This document shows positions 1 to 9,946 of a stretch of DNA of 64,000 nt, piece by piece (positions within the stretch are counted from its first letter, which is position 1; each line of letters begins with the position of its first letter). The position numbers and the translations under genes are program-made. The stretch lies in assembly GCA_012839325.1 (NCBI GenBank), contig DUNQ01000029.1, forward strand, positions 1-64,000, read 5' to 3'. Under the pieces are notes generated by a model. It was not told the origin of the DNA, ran no database searches, and saw only the letters and a program-made list of their open reading frames with translations. This stretch comes from Candidatus Cloacimonadota bacterium (lineage in GTDB: Bacteria > Cloacimonadota > Cloacimonadia > Cloacimonadales > Cloacimonadaceae).

Positions 1-2
1 CA

Positions 3-1679
3 GTAGAACTCAGCTGGAACGCCCCCGATCCTGAAAACAACTTAGGTTATCAAATCTGGCGCTTAAGCGATGCAGACCAGGATGACGAGACCCTGTGGAG
101 CCTAATCACTCCTGAAACCATCAGCACTACCAGCTTCACCGATAATGGCTGGACAGCGCTCGCAGACGGCGATTACCTCTGGGCAACCAAGGCCATATAC
201 GCCGCCGGCGTGATCTCCGAGCCCATCTTCTCCGATGCGCTTACCAAGTCCAATGCCGACGGCATCTTAGCCGGATTCATCCTTGACGAAGCAGATGATA
301 GCCCGATAATAGGCGCCCTCATCACAGTTGACGATGAACACACCGCAATCTCAGACGACACCGGAGCCTACACGCTCAACCTCGTCCCCGGCCCTCACAC
401 AGTAATCGTTAGCCATACCTACTACGAAGACAGCGATGAGCTAAGCTTCGTAATCCTCCCCGACGAGACCACCAACCTCAATATCGAGCTTGAAAGCTTA
501 CCACAGGTAATGGTCAGCGGCAGGATAATCGGCAGCGACACCGGCGAAGGCCTCGCAGGAGTTGATATAGAAGTCACCGGCTTCATGGACTACAACTTCC
601 AAACCGACGTAGCAGGACAGTTCAGCGTTCTCGCCTATGCAAACCACACTTATGATGTAACCGCTTCAAAACCGGGCTATGAAAGCCTCAGCGGCGAAGT
701 AGTTCTCGGCAGCACCCCTCTGGATGTGGGCGACTTTATGCTAATGGAGATCGCCTATATGCCCACGAACGCAGTGGCTGAGATCAATCCCATCCACACC
801 GCTGTCACCATCAACTGGAACGCTCCCGTGCCTGACCATGCAGATATCCTCTCCTTGAGCGACATCATCCATGGCAAGGCACAGAACAGCCAATACACCC
901 AGAACAGTCGTGCAGCAATAGGCTACAGCGTCTGGCGCCTAAGCGAAGGTGAGGAAGACGACGAAAGCGCCTGGAACCTGCTCACAGCTGAGCCAATAGC
1001 CTCTACTCACTATACAGACGAAGATTGGCTGGCTCTCGACGATGGCAGCTACCTCTGGGCGATCAAAGCCGTATATAACGAAGGAATCATCTCCGACGCT
1101 CTCTTCTCTAACGAACTCGAAAAAGAAGAGATGTATGGCACGGTCTTCGGTTATGTGAAGAACACAAATGACGACACTCCCATCAGCGGCGTGCTCGTCT
1201 CCATCGACGCCGAGATCAATACCCTCACCGACGAAAGCGGCTACTACAGCATCTCGCTGCTTGCCGGTGAATACACCATCACGGCATCTCACGATGAATA
1301 CACCACAGTCACAATAGAAGACATCATAATCACTGGCGGAGAAAGCCTTGAACTCGATATAGACATGGAGCCCACATCAAGCTCCGATCTCATCGAAGTT
1401 GCTCAAACCGAGCTCATGGCGAACTATCCCAACCCCTTCAACCCCGAGACAACCATTGCCTTCCACCTCAAGGATGCAGGCAGAGTAAGCATAAATATCT
1501 ACAACATGCGCGGTCAGCTGATCAGAAAGCTTGTTGATAGCGAAATGCTTGCCGGCGGTCACACGGTAGTTTGGGACGGACGCGATAACACAGGACGCAG
1601 CGTATCTTCCGGCACCTATCTCTACAGAATGCAATCCGGAAAGTACAGCTCCACCAAGAAGATGATCATGATGAAATAA
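3..1679 (+). CDS. Secreted modular protein with T9SS-type C-terminal domain (5' end missing)
   Basis: The reading frame is open to the left edge, so the N-terminus lies outside the window; 558 residues are visible. It is built from repeated modules. A fibronectin-III/adhesin-like stretch (SWNAPDPE near the left edge, then NWNAPVPD about 250 residues later) alternates with carboxypeptidase-regulatory-like beta folds (GYVKNTNDDTPISGVLVSID). The last ~85 residues form a FlgD-Ig/T9SS type A sorting-like domain, with YPNPFNPET, the NMRGQLI motif, WDGRDN and a basic KKMIMMK tail. Known proteins of this architecture are exported surface or extracellular proteins. The catalytic or adhesive function cannot be told because the N-terminal part is absent. 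A strong terminator follows the stop codon. Confidence 0.85.
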   Translation, partial: VELSWNAPDPENNLGYQIWRLSDADQDDETLWSLITPETISTTSFTDNGWTALADGDYLWATKAIYAAGVISEPIFSDALTKSNADGILAGFILDEADDSPIIGALITVDDEHTAISDDTGAYTLNLVPGPHTVIVSHTYYEDSDELSFVILPDETTNLNIELESLPQVMVSGRIIGSDTGEGLAGVDIEVTGFMDYNFQTDVAGQFSVLAYANHTYDVTASKPGYESLSGEVVLGSTPLDVGDFMLMEIAYMPTNAVAEINPIHTAVTINWNAPVPDHADILSLSDIIHGKAQNSQYTQNSRAAIGYSVWRLSEGEEDDESAWNLLTAEPIASTHYTDEDWLALDDGSYLWAIKAVYNEGIISDALFSNELEKEEMYGTVFGYVKNTNDDTPISGVLVSIDAEINTLTDESGYYSISLLAGEYTITASHDEYTTVTIEDIIITGGESLELDIDMEPTSSSDLIEVAQTELMANYPNPFNPETTIAFHLKDAGRVSINIYNMRGQLIRKLVDSEMLAGGHTVVWDGRDNTGRSVSSGTYLYRMQSGKYSSTKKMIMMK

Positions 1680-1714
1680 GAAACAACGAGCATCACGCTC
1701 AAAACATAAAATAT

Positions 1715-1747
1715 GGGCTGTCCCTAAAAAGACAGCCCTTTTTTATT
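1715..1747 (+). terminator. Rho-independent terminator
   Basis: An 8-bp perfect stem, GGGCTGTC / GACAGCCC, with an 8-nt loop is followed by TTTTTTATT. It sits 35 bp after the stop of the modular secreted protein. Confidence 0.92.
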
Positions 1748-1820
1748 AGGAAAATCACCTCACTAAAGCAGCCATGGAGCCATCCGACTGCAGATCGCGC
1801 CACGAACGCCCCTAATCCCT

Positions 1821-1917
1821 TCCTTCCCTATACATTACAGCTTACCCTCCGCCTATGATGTGCTCATGCCTATGACCATATCATGACCACATCATCACCA
1901 GAACCCAATAGGGAAGA
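1821..1917 (+). repeat. Family A palindromic intergenic repeat, copy 1
   Basis: This is one of four ~97-bp copies in the window (others at 13180, 35423 and 54433), all in the same orientation. The ends are inverted (CTTCCCTA ... AATAGGGAAG). The core holds ATGATGTG-C-TCATG facing CATGA-C-CACATCAT, so the element can fold into a long interrupted hairpin. This copy lies in the 417-bp gap between two secreted-protein genes. Confidence 0.9.
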
Positions 1918-2096
1918 GGGTAGAAAGGAGCAAGAAATTCCCAAAAACATGACAAAATATCCAAGTCATGAGGCAACCTTTAAACCCAACACACACAAAG
2001 CGAAAATAAGCCCAGCCAAATCCACCATATTCAAGCAATTGGCTCAAATTTTGCATCCTAATAGAACACAAGACAGAATCTTGAAGGAGAATAGAG

Positions 2097-4916
2097 ATGA
2101 AAACAAGTTGCAGGGTGCCAAGCCTGATTCTCTTGGTGATGTTTATTTTAAGCGTCGGACTAAGTCTCGCAGATGCCAGCGATTACAGTTCCATCTTTGC
2201 CGGAGATCTTGCTGTTTATTTTGACGGTGAGACAATTATCTATGCCGAGGCGCAGATCATAGAGCCTCAAGATACCAACTACTTTGAAGAAATAACTTCT
2301 GTAAACTTACATTACAGTTTTGACTTAGGTGAAAACTGGAATCAACATCAAATACCTGCACCCACAGACGAAACTTGGACTCACAAACCCGTACTCTGCG
2401 ATTTTGATGGCTCTCTTGTGCTTGCGATAGGCAATGCGCGCTTTCTTCTCAGTTTTTCAGAAGATGTTTTGCTGGCTGAAGAATTGCCCGATGCCGATTT
2501 CGTGCTCGATACCGATTTAACTCCCTATCCCTTCATGCGCGACGGTGAGGAACATCTTTTCAAGGTAAATCAACCCTACCCTGATCGCCTTCAATATCAG
2601 TTTACCAAAGATGGAATCACTGACATACGCAATCCGCTTTATGGATATTACTACGATACCTATAAAACCATGAATAACGGGCTTATAGAATGGGGGGTTG
2701 GCGGTGAGGTAAATGCTCCTGTCTGCACAAGACACGATTTTTATGTAAGACAATTTAACAATTATCAAGGAGTGTTCAACGCTCCCGTCATCTGCGGTGG
2801 AGATCTTTTAACAACTTTTATTAACTTAGACCCTGACGATGTGTTTTTAGGCGGAGCCTACGATAATATTGAGTTTGCCGGCATAAGCGGTAGCAATCCG
2901 GTGCGGGAAACCGGCTTTCATATCAATTATAATACTCCCGATAGAACCATAGTCTTTCTCGATGTCCAAGGCGCAGAAATCACCTGTCTCCTGGGCACTC
3001 TTTCCCTGCCAAGAAGAGTGAATGCAGATGTTTATTATCCCTATCCGCCACATCCCGACCAAGCCCCGCTTTATACCAATGTCTATACGGTTCGTGATAC
3101 TGTGTGGACGCCCCTTGATATCTCTTCTGCTCAAATCAAAAACCTCTTTGTAGATGGCGAGCTTTGGTTGAAAGGTGATTTTAGTGGTCATCATATTCTT
3201 AGCGCCAGCGGGGATATCAAGCTCATCGGCGATATTACGCTATCCAATACCGTCCCCGGCGATGATGTGAATACAAATACTGAGGATTCAGTTCACTTAA
3301 TCGGCGAGAGAAATGTGATGATTGGTTATGGTTATAAACACCCGATTACAAATGAGCGCATCCATCCTTTTTGCTGTGCAGATAGTGATCCATGTTATAT
3401 CTATGCAAATATATATGCTTTGGGAAAAGAGCAGCGTACCGGGCTCTTCACCTTTGAATATCAGCATCCTCATCCTTCCGTTCCGGCATTTTATGATTTT
3501 GACTATCCTTCAGGTCAGGTTACTTACCATGATAATGTGGATATTCATCGCTATAGATATCCTCCCACAGCTACGGAGCCCTGGCCTATGAGCCTCGATT
3601 TACCATATTACAATCCGCTATGGCCGGAAGCTCAGCCTTATGGTGAAAGAGGCAAATTGCTCGTGAAAGGTAATGTTTTTCAAAATAGATACGGATATCT
3701 GCACCGCAGTGGAAATGATAGTCAATATCCTTCCAATAACGGAGTTTGGGATGTGGAAAACGATATGTGTGGCGGTCCCATTAATACACCTCCATACAAC
3801 GACTTCTATCCGGGCACTTTAGCCACCAGACCCTATCCCGGTGCTGCCGGCTTTGGAAGCGGCTATAAATATGAAATTACTCCGGACCTACGTTTTAATG
3901 AAATAAATACATCCATCTTTAGCTATGTTTTCGATCACGGGATAAACCTTGTAAATCAAGAGGGGATAATCCTGCCCACGATAAATGAGAAGGTGGTAAC
4001 CACTAAAGCAACGCAGAAAAAGATCTTTGCCAAGAGCGAAAACAGATATGCCTTTGCCCACAACAACAGCATTCTCTATGACGATGGCACCGGTAATCTT
4101 CAAGACCTCACCCAGCTCAACAGCTGGTATATGCCCGGGCACATCAATGATCGCTATAAGATCGTGGATATGGTGTTTTCACCTATGAACACGCTTGCTA
4201 TACTGGCTTCTTATAACAATGATCGTGGTCTTGGACTCATGCTCATCAATCTTGGAGATATGAGCTTCCAAGATATAAAGTCATTCAATTCCGGGCATGA
4301 AATTACCAGTGCTTCTCTTACAAAAACTATTCGTAACACGCTACATTTAGCTTATGTAAGCAACAACCAACTCTTTGTAAATATGATTTGGTGGGGCGGT
4401 GTGGGCAGTGACCCCGTATATGGGTGGCACTGTGAGCCTTATGGTTTAGTCGATAATTACGTGCCGGATAATTGCTCTATCAGCTTCAATATTATGTTGG
4501 AGTATTCTAATGGTATCTTCCCGATTGTGCTATTTGAAAATACCTCCGGCTTACCTTATTCCGGCTGGGGAAATGTGAGCTTTAAGAATTATTATGGATA
4601 TGTTTCAAATGAAGACGAGCTCATCCCGAGTGTGAAGGACTTTGCCCTCAGCTGCTATCCAAATCCTGTGCGCAGCCTCGTTCAGCTCAAGTTAGACACT
4701 CCGCTGCCCACAGAGCATCACGAAGTGGAAATCTATAACCTGCGCGGACAAAAGGTTAACATCATCACCGATACCGGCAAAAAGAGCAACACCGGCTTTG
4801 AATACGATTGGAACCTAAAAGATGTAAATGATAGAAAGGTATCTTCCGGCATCTATTTCATCCGCATAAAAGTAGATGGAAAGACCAAGATAAGCAAGAA
4901 GATTACAGTGTTATAA
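2097..4916 (+). CDS. Large secreted protein with T9SS-type sorting domain (paralogue 1)
   Basis: This is a 939-residue protein of unknown function. A clear signal peptide covers residues 1-27 (basic MKTSCR, hydrophobic core ending in LADA). The mature part is rich in aromatic residues and turns and looks beta-rich; I recognise no enzyme motif. From about residue 850 there is a T9SS/FlgD-like C-terminal domain (SCYPNPVRS, NLRGQKV, SSGIYFIRIK, final KKITVL). An AAGGAG ribosome site lies 9 bp before the ATG. The next gene encodes a close paralogue with the same order of segments, so this is a recent tandem duplication. Secretion and surface display are inferred from the two terminal signals. Confidence 0.85.
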   Translation: MKTSCRVPSLILLVMFILSVGLSLADASDYSSIFAGDLAVYFDGETIIYAEAQIIEPQDTNYFEEITSVNLHYSFDLGENWNQHQIPAPTDETWTHKPVLCDFDGSLVLAIGNARFLLSFSEDVLLAEELPDADFVLDTDLTPYPFMRDGEEHLFKVNQPYPDRLQYQFTKDGITDIRNPLYGYYYDTYKTMNNGLIEWGVGGEVNAPVCTRHDFYVRQFNNYQGVFNAPVICGGDLLTTFINLDPDDVFLGGAYDNIEFAGISGSNPVRETGFHINYNTPDRTIVFLDVQGAEITCLLGTLSLPRRVNADVYYPYPPHPDQAPLYTNVYTVRDTVWTPLDISSAQIKNLFVDGELWLKGDFSGHHILSASGDIKLIGDITLSNTVPGDDVNTNTEDSVHLIGERNVMIGYGYKHPITNERIHPFCCADSDPCYIYANIYALGKEQRTGLFTFEYQHPHPSVPAFYDFDYPSGQVTYHDNVDIHRYRYPPTATEPWPMSLDLPYYNPLWPEAQPYGERGKLLVKGNVFQNRYGYLHRSGNDSQYPSNNGVWDVENDMCGGPINTPPYNDFYPGTLATRPYPGAAGFGSGYKYEITPDLRFNEINTSIFSYVFDHGINLVNQEGIILPTINEKVVTTKATQKKIFAKSENRYAFAHNNSILYDDGTGNLQDLTQLNSWYMPGHINDRYKIVDMVFSPMNTLAILASYNNDRGLGLMLINLGDMSFQDIKSFNSGHEITSASLTKTIRNTLHLAYVSNNQLFVNMIWWGGVGSDPVYGWHCEPYGLVDNYVPDNCSISFNIMLEYSNGIFPIVLFENTSGLPYSGWGNVSFKNYYGYVSNEDELIPSVKDFALSCYPNPVRSLVQLKLDTPLPTEHHEVEIYNLRGQKVNIITDTGKKSNTGFEYDWNLKDVNDRKVSSGIYFIRIKVDGKTKISKKITVL

Positions 4917-4984
4917 TTTTCTTTAGATAATTAATATGCAAAACCAGTAGATTAACAAAGCGAAATTAATATAAGGAGAGAAAA

Positions 4985-7852
4985 GTGAAAGTACGTTATC
5001 GGGTGCCAAGCCTGATTCTCTTGGCTATGTTTGTTTTAAGCGTTGGACTAAGTCTCGCAAATACCACCGACTACAGCTCCATATTTGCCGATGATCTTGC
5101 CATCTATTACGATAGCGAGATATTTATATATGCCGAGGCGCAGATCGCTGAGCCTCAAGATAATAACTATTTTGAAGAAATCACAGCAGTAAACTTACAT
5201 TACAGTTTTGACATGGGTGCAAACTGGGATCAACATATAATACCCGTTCCCGACAGTAAAACTTGGACACACAAGCCCGTGCTCAACGAGATCGAAGGCA
5301 ATATCGTGCTTTCCATAGGCAATACACGCTTCAATGTAATTCCCTCAGAAGGTGCTTTGTTAGTCCAAGAATTGCCCGATGCCGAATATATGCCGGGTAC
5401 AGATTTAGCCCCATATCCCTTCATGCGCAATAACGAAGAATACCTTTTCAAGGTAGATCAACCCTATCCTGAACGCATTCAATATGAATTCACCAAGGAT
5501 GGAACTGCCGACATCCGCAACATGCCTTACGGCGTTTTCTATGAGCAATTTAAGTCAATGAACGACACTACAGTTTTTTGGACTTTGCCCAATAGTTTAT
5601 CTGCTCCTGCTTGCAGTCGTGATAACTTCTTAATCCATTACTCCAACCTCTATCCCGGAATGTTTCAAGCTCCGGTAATCTGCAAAGGAGAAATGCAGTG
5701 CCCTGATGGCATTGACCAGAGCGAAATCTTTGAAAAAGGCTACCACGAAAAACAAGATTTTAATGGCATGAGCGGCGACAATCCGGTGCGTGCATACGGC
5801 ACAATTATCAATGGTCACGGCAACGCTCCTGATAGAACCATTATTTATCTCGATTACCAAGGCAATAACCTTACGGCAATGGAAGGCACCATTTTGACGC
5901 CAAGAAGAGTGGAAGTAGATGTCTATGACACCTATCCGCCCGATGCTTCCTCAACGCTACTTTACACAAATAGCTACACGGTTCAGGATACGCTTTGGTC
6001 TCCGTTTAGCATAAGTCCAGGGCAGAAAAATATCTTTGTAAATGCCGAGCTTTGGCTGAAAGGTAACTTTAGCGGTCATCACAATATAAGCGCAAGCAGG
6101 GATATCAAGATAATTGGAGATATCACCTTAGCCAATACCGCTGCCGGCGACGATATGAATACAAATAATGAGGATTCTGTAAACCTGATCAGCGAGAGAA
6201 ATGTGGTGATCGCCTACGGTTATAAAGATCCTATTACAAACGAGCGTATCCATCCATTCTGTCGTGCAGATGATGATCCCGCTTATATATATGCAAATAT
6301 CTATGCCATGGGCAATCAGCAGCGTACAGGGCTCTTCACCTTTGAATATCAGCATCCCCATCCTTCTACACCGGCGGCACTTATAGAGGAGGATGGTGAG
6401 CAAGTTCTCTATGAAAATATAGATATCCATCGCCGTAAATATCCTCCCACAGCTGCCGAGCCATGGCCTGCAAATCTCGATTTGCCATATTACAATCCCC
6501 TCTGGCCGGAAGCTAATCCCTATAAGGAAAGAGGTAAAATTATTGTGATGGGAAATGTATATCAAAATAGGAAAGGCTACGTGCATCGTAGTGGAAGTGA
6601 TAGCGAATACCCCTCCAATAGCGGAGTTTGGGATGTAGAGCTTGATATGTGTGGCGGGCCTATATCTGCGCCGCCAATAGAGGATCCCATTCTCGGTATC
6701 ACGATGCAAGCTCAGAACTATCCCGGCGCAAGCGGTACCGGAGCAGGCTATAAATATGAAATGTACCCGGATTTACGTCTATTCGAGTTAGCCGACCTTT
6801 ACGGAAATAACTCCTTCATCTTTAACCATATTTTCGATCACGGGATAAACATTGTAAACCAAGCCGGAGAGAGCCTTCCCATAAGGCATGAGAAGGTGAT
6901 AACTGCCAAAGCCACTCAGAAAAAGATCTTTGCAAAGCGTGGAAATAAACATGCCTTTGTCCACAATAACAGCATTATCTACGACGACGGCTCCGGATAC
7001 TTGAAAGACCTCACCCGGCTCAACTATTGGTATATCACTAAACGCTACAATCCAGATGATTCTTACAAGATCAGGGATATGATTCTTTCAGATGAGAACA
7101 CGCTTATTGTGCTGTTATCTTACACCGGCACCCACCACTATATTCTGGAAATGTTGCTCATCAATCTGCAGGATTTTACCTTTAGTAATATGGGGTCATC
7201 TTATTCCGAGCATGAATTCACCAGTGCCTCTCTTAGCACGAGACCTTCTTGGGGAGATGATGATGACTGTTTTTATGTTGCCTATGTGACTAATAGCGAA
7301 CTCTTTGTAAACAAGGCTTGGTGGGAAGCAGGTGATGACTGGGGAGAAGTTTATTACCATTGTTACCATATCCCATACACCTTACAAGACAATTCTGTGC
7401 CGGAAAATTGCTCTTTCAGCCTCAATGTTTCACCGGATACAGATAACACCTACTTCCCGGTTGTGCTATTTGAAGACACCTCCGGCATGCCTTATTCCGG
7501 CTGGGGAAATGTGAGTTTTAAGAACTATCACGGACATGTTTCAAATGAGGACGATCACATCCCGAGCGTGAAAGACTTTGCGCTCAGCTGCTATCCAAAT
7601 CCTGCGCGCAGCCTAATTCAGCTCAAGCTGGATACTCCGCTTCATACACAGCATCACGAAGTGGAGATCTATAACCTGCGCGGACAAAAGGTTAACAGCA
7701 TCACCGATACCGGCAAAAAGAGCAACACCGGCTTTGAATATGATTGGAACCTAAGAGATGCAAATAACAAAAAGGTCTCTTCCGGCATCTATTTCATTCG
7801 CGTGAAGGTAGATGGAAAGACCAAGATCAGCAAGAAGATTACAGTGCTTTGA
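4985..7852 (+). CDS. Large secreted protein with T9SS-type sorting domain (paralogue 2)
   Basis: This 955-residue paralogue follows the preceding gene after 68 bp. It starts with GTG behind an AAGGAGAG ribosome site. The signal peptide (MKVRYR, then a hydrophobic run ending in LSLAN) and the sorting domain (SCYPNPARS, NLRGQKV, SSGIYFIRVK, KKITVL) are almost the same as in its neighbour. The middle (for example the YPPTAAEPWP and HPHPS segments) is strongly conserved, while several loops differ by insertions. Identity is visibly highest over the last ~100 residues, as expected of a shared export signal. The function of the mature part is unknown. No terminator separates the two genes, so they are probably co-transcribed. 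Confidence 0.85.
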   Translation: MKVRYRVPSLILLAMFVLSVGLSLANTTDYSSIFADDLAIYYDSEIFIYAEAQIAEPQDNNYFEEITAVNLHYSFDMGANWDQHIIPVPDSKTWTHKPVLNEIEGNIVLSIGNTRFNVIPSEGALLVQELPDAEYMPGTDLAPYPFMRNNEEYLFKVDQPYPERIQYEFTKDGTADIRNMPYGVFYEQFKSMNDTTVFWTLPNSLSAPACSRDNFLIHYSNLYPGMFQAPVICKGEMQCPDGIDQSEIFEKGYHEKQDFNGMSGDNPVRAYGTIINGHGNAPDRTIIYLDYQGNNLTAMEGTILTPRRVEVDVYDTYPPDASSTLLYTNSYTVQDTLWSPFSISPGQKNIFVNAELWLKGNFSGHHNISASRDIKIIGDITLANTAAGDDMNTNNEDSVNLISERNVVIAYGYKDPITNERIHPFCRADDDPAYIYANIYAMGNQQRTGLFTFEYQHPHPSTPAALIEEDGEQVLYENIDIHRRKYPPTAAEPWPANLDLPYYNPLWPEANPYKERGKIIVMGNVYQNRKGYVHRSGSDSEYPSNSGVWDVELDMCGGPISAPPIEDPILGITMQAQNYPGASGTGAGYKYEMYPDLRLFELADLYGNNSFIFNHIFDHGINIVNQAGESLPIRHEKVITAKATQKKIFAKRGNKHAFVHNNSIIYDDGSGYLKDLTRLNYWYITKRYNPDDSYKIRDMILSDENTLIVLLSYTGTHHYILEMLLINLQDFTFSNMGSSYSEHEFTSASLSTRPSWGDDDDCFYVAYVTNSELFVNKAWWEAGDDWGEVYYHCYHIPYTLQDNSVPENCSFSLNVSPDTDNTYFPVVLFEDTSGMPYSGWGNVSFKNYHGHVSNEDDHIPSVKDFALSCYPNPARSLIQLKLDTPLHTQHHEVEIYNLRGQKVNSITDTGKKSNTGFEYDWNLRDANNKKVSSGIYFIRVKVDGKTKISKKITVL

Positions 7853-7894
7853 TATCCCAAAAATAAAGCATTGTTTGAAATTAGATAAACATAG

Positions 7895-7928
7895 CAAAGC
7901 GGTTGAGAATGTCTCAGCCGCTTTGTTG
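7895..7928. terminator. Bidirectional terminator between convergent secreted-protein genes
   Basis: A 14-bp stem (CAAAGCGGTTGAGA / TCTCAGCCGCTTTG, one G-T pair) has a 3-nt loop. T-rich DNA lies on both sides, between the paralogue ending at 7852 and the minus-strand gene ending at 7945. Confidence 0.8.
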
Positions 7929-7944
7929 CTGTTAAGAACTTTAA

Positions 7945-9279
7945 TTATTTGGTCTTGATTATTTTTCTGATGATACTATCATCCCCCTGCTTGGCACGCA
8001 GGAAATATATTGATGCCGGTAAAGCTCTACCGCTTTCGTCCCTTCCATCCCAAACACAGTTTTTACCTGAAAAGCCGACAAAACTTTTTAGCTTCTGACC
8101 TCTTAGATTAAATATATCGATATCAATGGCATCCACTGTTTTGCTTTCTGCAAAGATGTTGATCTCGTCCTTAAAAGGCTGTGGATACATGGATAAAGAG
8201 ATGGACGGTAGTGCCGGGGACGAAGCATCCTCAATCTCGGTGATATTGCCATAAGAATATTCTTTCAATTTATAGTTTAGAAATTCATTTTGGGCAATAA
8301 TAAAGGATTGCCAAATATCGCGGATAAGATTGCCGTTGTCGTCGTATTCATATATATGACGATAGTTTTCCTGCCAAAAATCATCGTCGTTTAAGGTGTT
8401 TAGCACTATATGATGATAACCCGAATCATAGTAATATTTGTTTTTATAAATAAGCTGAGAAGAATCCGAATAGATATATTCTTCCTTATAGTAAGGCAAC
8501 CAGATTTCATTATCATCCAAAGAATAGTCGATAATCTCTTTGATCTTGCCGCAATTTCTTTCGCCATCGAGAAATATTATGTTATAGATGTTTTCGCTGA
8601 GATGCCGGATATAATCGCGAGAGTCCGTCTCGTCATCCGGATAGTAGATATATTCGGTTTTATATTCTCTATCCACGGCAAACTCGCCGTCTATCACCCG
8701 ATGGGATTGGGCATAAAAATATTTTATTCGATTTTGAGAGTCCAGCTCCATCTGCACAGATCGTTCTTCAGAGCCCTCTTCATAGGTCTTGGATAAATGC
8801 AGTTCAAACTCATATTCAGAGAGGTAGTCTATTGTAATATCAATAGTGTAATCATTGGAATAGCCCATGCTGTAATTGAAGTCTGTGACCCTATTTTCAG
8901 AGTCATAAGTAATCTCGCCATGTTCCACATAAGGGTAATCATCCACGGGGACTGAAGTGAAGCTCGAAATAAGACGGTTTGTACCATAAGTAAATCTGAT
9001 GTCTTCAAAGAGTGTCCATGTTTCGGGATCGTACATCTTGTTATAACGTTCCAAGATCGCAAGCTCGGGCTTATGAATTACAATGGGATTGTATTGGAAA
9101 ACATATTTATAGATTTCTTTCCACCTGCCCGCCCATTGGCAAACTTTAATTTCTTGGAGCACGCTTATGTCGTCTTCTGTGTTAAAATAGGAAAAAGGCT
9201 TGCTCATGGCGCTTAAAATGAGAGCAGATGTCAGCATCAAGATTAGCAGGGTAAGGCTCAATATACTGCGGCTTTTCAT
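7945..9279 (-). CDS. Secreted protein with YD-like repeats and T9SS-type sorting domain
   Basis: The reading frame opens at 9417, but the ATG at 9279 is the likely start. It has an AAGGAGG site just upstream and begins a proper signal peptide (MKSRS, then a hydrophobic run ending in LSAMS). The result is a 444-residue protein. The middle holds loosely repeated Y-x-Y-D/E beta strands (EYDDNGNLIRDIW, EYIYSDSSQ) reminiscent of YD/RHS-type repeats. The last ~85 residues are a T9SS-like sorting domain (SMYPQPF, NLRGQKL, WDGRDESGR, SIYFLRAK). It is convergent with the paralogous pair and is the fourth cargo-like gene in a row. Its function beyond export is not recognisable. Confidence 0.82.
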   Translation of the reverse strand: MKSRSILSLTLLILMLTSALILSAMSKPFSYFNTEDDISVLQEIKVCQWAGRWKEIYKYVFQYNPIVIHKPELAILERYNKMYDPETWTLFEDIRFTYGTNRLISSFTSVPVDDYPYVEHGEITYDSENRVTDFNYSMGYSNDYTIDITIDYLSEYEFELHLSKTYEEGSEERSVQMELDSQNRIKYFYAQSHRVIDGEFAVDREYKTEYIYYPDDETDSRDYIRHLSENIYNIIFLDGERNCGKIKEIIDYSLDDNEIWLPYYKEEYIYSDSSQLIYKNKYYYDSGYHHIVLNTLNDDDFWQENYRHIYEYDDNGNLIRDIWQSFIIAQNEFLNYKLKEYSYGNITEIEDASSPALPSISLSMYPQPFKDEINIFAESKTVDAIDIDIFNLRGQKLKSFVGFSGKNCVWDGRDESGRALPASIYFLRAKQGDDSIIRKIIKTK

Positions 9280-9946
9280 GATATACCTCCTTCGGATATC
9301 ATTTTGAGGTTTGTTGTTTCTTGCCTTTTCTGAGGCGGGTTTGGCTTTCAAAGATGTGTTTTCAAATGAAAAGATTTGATTTGTACTGCATGGCAGCCGC
9401 CAATTTGAAATAAACAAGCACTAAAAGCCTGTAAACTTATGAGATTAACTATATATAGAGAATGCTTACTGTCAAGTTCAAATTTAAGTGCAGTATAAAT
9501 ATTTACACAGCTTGTGGAAATATATCGACTCAGCAGCTTCCCTTAAACGAAAACATAGCGCCGACATGCCCTAATTGCTTGCAGTAGAACAAACATTGCG
9601 CTTTAGATAATAAGTGATAAGTTAAGGGATATCGCTACATAGCTCTTTCCTGTATATTACAGGATCACAGAGATTTTGCCGATATTTACACCCGGCTATG
9701 TGATAGAAATATAATTAAATATGACGATAATCGCAGCCAAGAATAGCCAATAATTACGCATCAATAAATAAACATGAGAAAGGGAGCTATTCTTTGCATA
9801 AAACTTGACAGAAAACTAAGTCTTTTAATTCTTTGTGAAATGTAATTTTTGGACAGAAGGAATCTATTTGATTGTTTCGGTAGATGAATTCTGATAAGTG
9901 CTTAATTTAATCAGTTTTTTAAAAAAGCAAAGGCAGTTTTGTTGAT
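9280..9946. other. AT-rich intergenic region between divergent genes
   Basis: About 670 bp without a convincing gene on either strand. It holds the leader of the minus-strand secreted protein and, presumably, the promoter of the cyclase-like gene. A 15-bp dyad, CCTGTA-TAT-TACAGG, at 9649-9663 is the clearest structured site. A TTGACA hexamer at 9805-9810 has no good -10 partner. Nothing else could be assigned. Confidence 0.5.

Noticed and set aside
1883-2224. 113-residue plus-strand frame overlapping the 3' part of a family A repeat
   Set aside because: Runs through the repeat and into the next gene's signal peptide in another frame; no ribosome site and odd composition.
6128-6709. 193-residue minus-strand frame opposite paralogue 2
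   Set aside because: Antisense shadow of a secreted protein gene; cysteine/isoleucine-rich nonsense composition.
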